NCBI GenBank assembly: GCA_934255105.1
Contig: CAKQNH010000253.1
Coordinates: 1 to 6,844, forward strand
Direction of reading: 5' to 3'
Source: an uncultured Pirellulaceae bacterium
GTDB taxonomy: Bacteria; Planctomycetota; Planctomycetia; Pirellulales; Pirellulaceae
Length of the DNA stretch: 6,844 bases
The stretch's first letter is position 1. Every line of letters starts with the position of its first letter. The position numbers and the translations under genes were made by a program. Below, one piece after another: positions 5,868-6,844 of the stretch. The notes under the pieces were generated by a model that worked only from the letters and a program-made list of their open reading frames with translations, made no database searches and was not told the origin of the DNA.

Positions 5868-6844
5868 CTACGGCACCAACACCAATTTGCCCGTCAGCGA
5901 GCTTTGTTTGGCAACCGTGTGGGCTTCCTGCAGGCGGTGCGCCTCGGCGGCCTGACTCAGCGGCAGCGTGCGGTCTACCACCGCTTTCAGTCGGCCGGTG
6001 GCCAGCCAGTGATTGATGTCCGACGCGCACGATGCCTGTTCGGCGGCCGAGGCCTTGAACATGGCGAACCCGTGCAGGGAACAACCCTTGACATAGAACG
6101 GCCCCAGCGGAAATTCCGGCCGCGCATCGCGGCCAGCCATGACGATCATCCGCCCCCGCTCCGCCAAAACTGCGACCACAAAATCCAAATCGGGCTCGCG
6201 CAGCGTTTCCCAAAAGACGCTCACTCCCTGCGGTGCCAGTTCGAGCACTCGCTGCTGCAGATTCCCTTGCGTGTAGTCCAGCACATGGTCCGCACCCAAC
6301 CGCTGGCACTGCTCCACTTTCTGTGGGCCCCCAGCCGTAGCGATGACTTTGGCCCCCACCGCCTTGGCCATTTGCACCACCATCGATCCCACGCCCCCCG
6401 TCCCGCCGCGCACGAAAATCGTCTGCCCCGACTTGAGCCGAGCTTCGCGGAATAGACCCAGGTGAGCTGTTATAGCGACCAATGCCACCGCCGCCGCAGT
6501 CGAATCGCTCACCCCCTGCGGAGTCGGGTAGAGCCACTGGGCGTCGACGGCACATAGTTCTGAGAACGTCCCCTGTCGCCCTAGCAGGCCTTGATTGCTG
6601 CCCCACACCCGGTCGCCGGGTTTGAACTGTTTGACTCCCCCGCCGACCTCAACCACGCTGCCGGCCAGATCGCAGCCGACGACAAACGGCTGGGGCAGCT
6701 CCCAGTAGTTAGCGCCGCCGCGAATGTAAGTGTCGATTGGGTTGACCGACACCGCTGCCATTTTCACTAACACTTGACCGTCGGCCAGCGTGGGGTCGGG
6801 TAGATCGCCGTATTGAATGGCATCCGGCGTTCCAGGCTGCGTGA
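5868..6844 (-). CDS. NADPH:quinone reductase, zeta-crystallin-like (5' end outside window)
   Basis: This is a cytosolic, zinc-independent member of the medium-chain dehydrogenase/reductase superfamily, expected to reduce quinones or other electrophilic carbonyls with NADPH. The frame stays open to the right edge, giving about 324 residues in the window. Its first residues, TQPGTPDAIQYGDLPDPTLA, match the usual family N-terminus, so only about 6-8 residues are missing and the GTG at 6773 is internal, not the start. Motifs include VNPIDTYIRGG (about residues 33-43), VVGCDLAGSVVEVG, and the nucleotide-binding GGTGGVG (about 146-152) followed by AKVIAT. The segment FWETLREPDLDFVVAVLAER aligns best with the zeta-crystallin branch, as does the ending LTGKLVLVP. 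Zinc-binding residues of alcohol dehydrogenases are not apparent. Downstream lie two terminator-like hairpins. Substrate is not predictable. Confidence 0.9.
   Translation of the reverse strand, partial: TQPGTPDAIQYGDLPDPTLADGQVLVKMAAVSVNPIDTYIRGGANYWELPQPFVVGCDLAGSVVEVGGGVKQFKPGDRVWGSNQGLLGRQGTFSELCAVDAQWLYPTPQGVSDSTAAAVALVAITAHLGLFREARLKSGQTIFVRGGTGGVGSMVVQMAKAVGAKVIATAGGPQKVEQCQRLGADHVLDYTQGNLQQRVLELAPQGVSVFWETLREPDLDFVVAVLAERGRMIVMAGRDARPEFPLGPFYVKGCSLHGFAMFKASAAEQASCASDINHWLATGRLKAVVDRTLPLSQAAEAHRLQEAHTVAKQSSLTGKLVLVP

Noticed and set aside
5632..6606. 324-codon minus-strand frame overlapping the quinone reductase and DUF4105 genes
   Set aside because: It is Gly/Arg/Ala-rich, runs through the terminator repeats and overlaps two clear genes in other frames.
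6771..6773. GTG as the start of the quinone reductase
   Set aside because: The frame continues upstream to the window edge and those residues match the family N-terminus.

Overview
The window most likely comes from a planctomycete, probably Pirellulaceae-like. This is inference from gene style, moderately high GC, and intergenic spaces full of short GC-rich hairpin repeats; no marker gene is present. Five protein-coding genes are supported, four on the minus strand and one on the plus strand.

Layout. 1-318: no supported gene; a 29-bp-period array of hairpin repeats (family B) and further inverted repeats lie downstream of larC. 319-2193 (minus): a two-gene unit, a GrpB/UPF0157 protein followed 6 bp later by larC, the CTP-dependent nickel insertase of the nickel-pincer cofactor pathway, with an unusual C-terminal His/Asp/Ser repeat tail. 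2194-2384: divergent intergenic region. 2385-4274 (plus): a soluble sensor histidine kinase with a complete kinase core, followed by what looks like a degenerate GGDEF-type domain and an Ala/Lys/Pro repeat linker. 4275-4747: between two convergent genes, two oppositely oriented arrays of the same roughly 24-bp hairpin core (family A, ten full copies) flank a 177-bp island. 4748-5680 (minus): a secreted DUF4105 protein resembling the periplasmic domain of the lipoprotein N-acyltransferase Lnb, with a perfect 14-bp palindrome directly upstream of its start. 5725-5829: a degenerate family A copy and two family B hairpins that look like terminators. 5868 to the right edge (minus): a zeta-crystallin-like NADPH:quinone reductase whose N-terminus lies outside the window.

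The genes do not form an obvious pathway; GrpB-larC is the only likely operon. The most distinctive content is the repeat landscape: both hairpin families sit at gene 3' ends, and family A meets each flanking gene's transcript in the same sense orientation within 0-7 nt of the stop codon. This suggests 3'-end elements (terminators, mRNA stabilisers or REP/BIME-like units). The kinase's C-terminal half and the LarC tail are the most interesting protein features.
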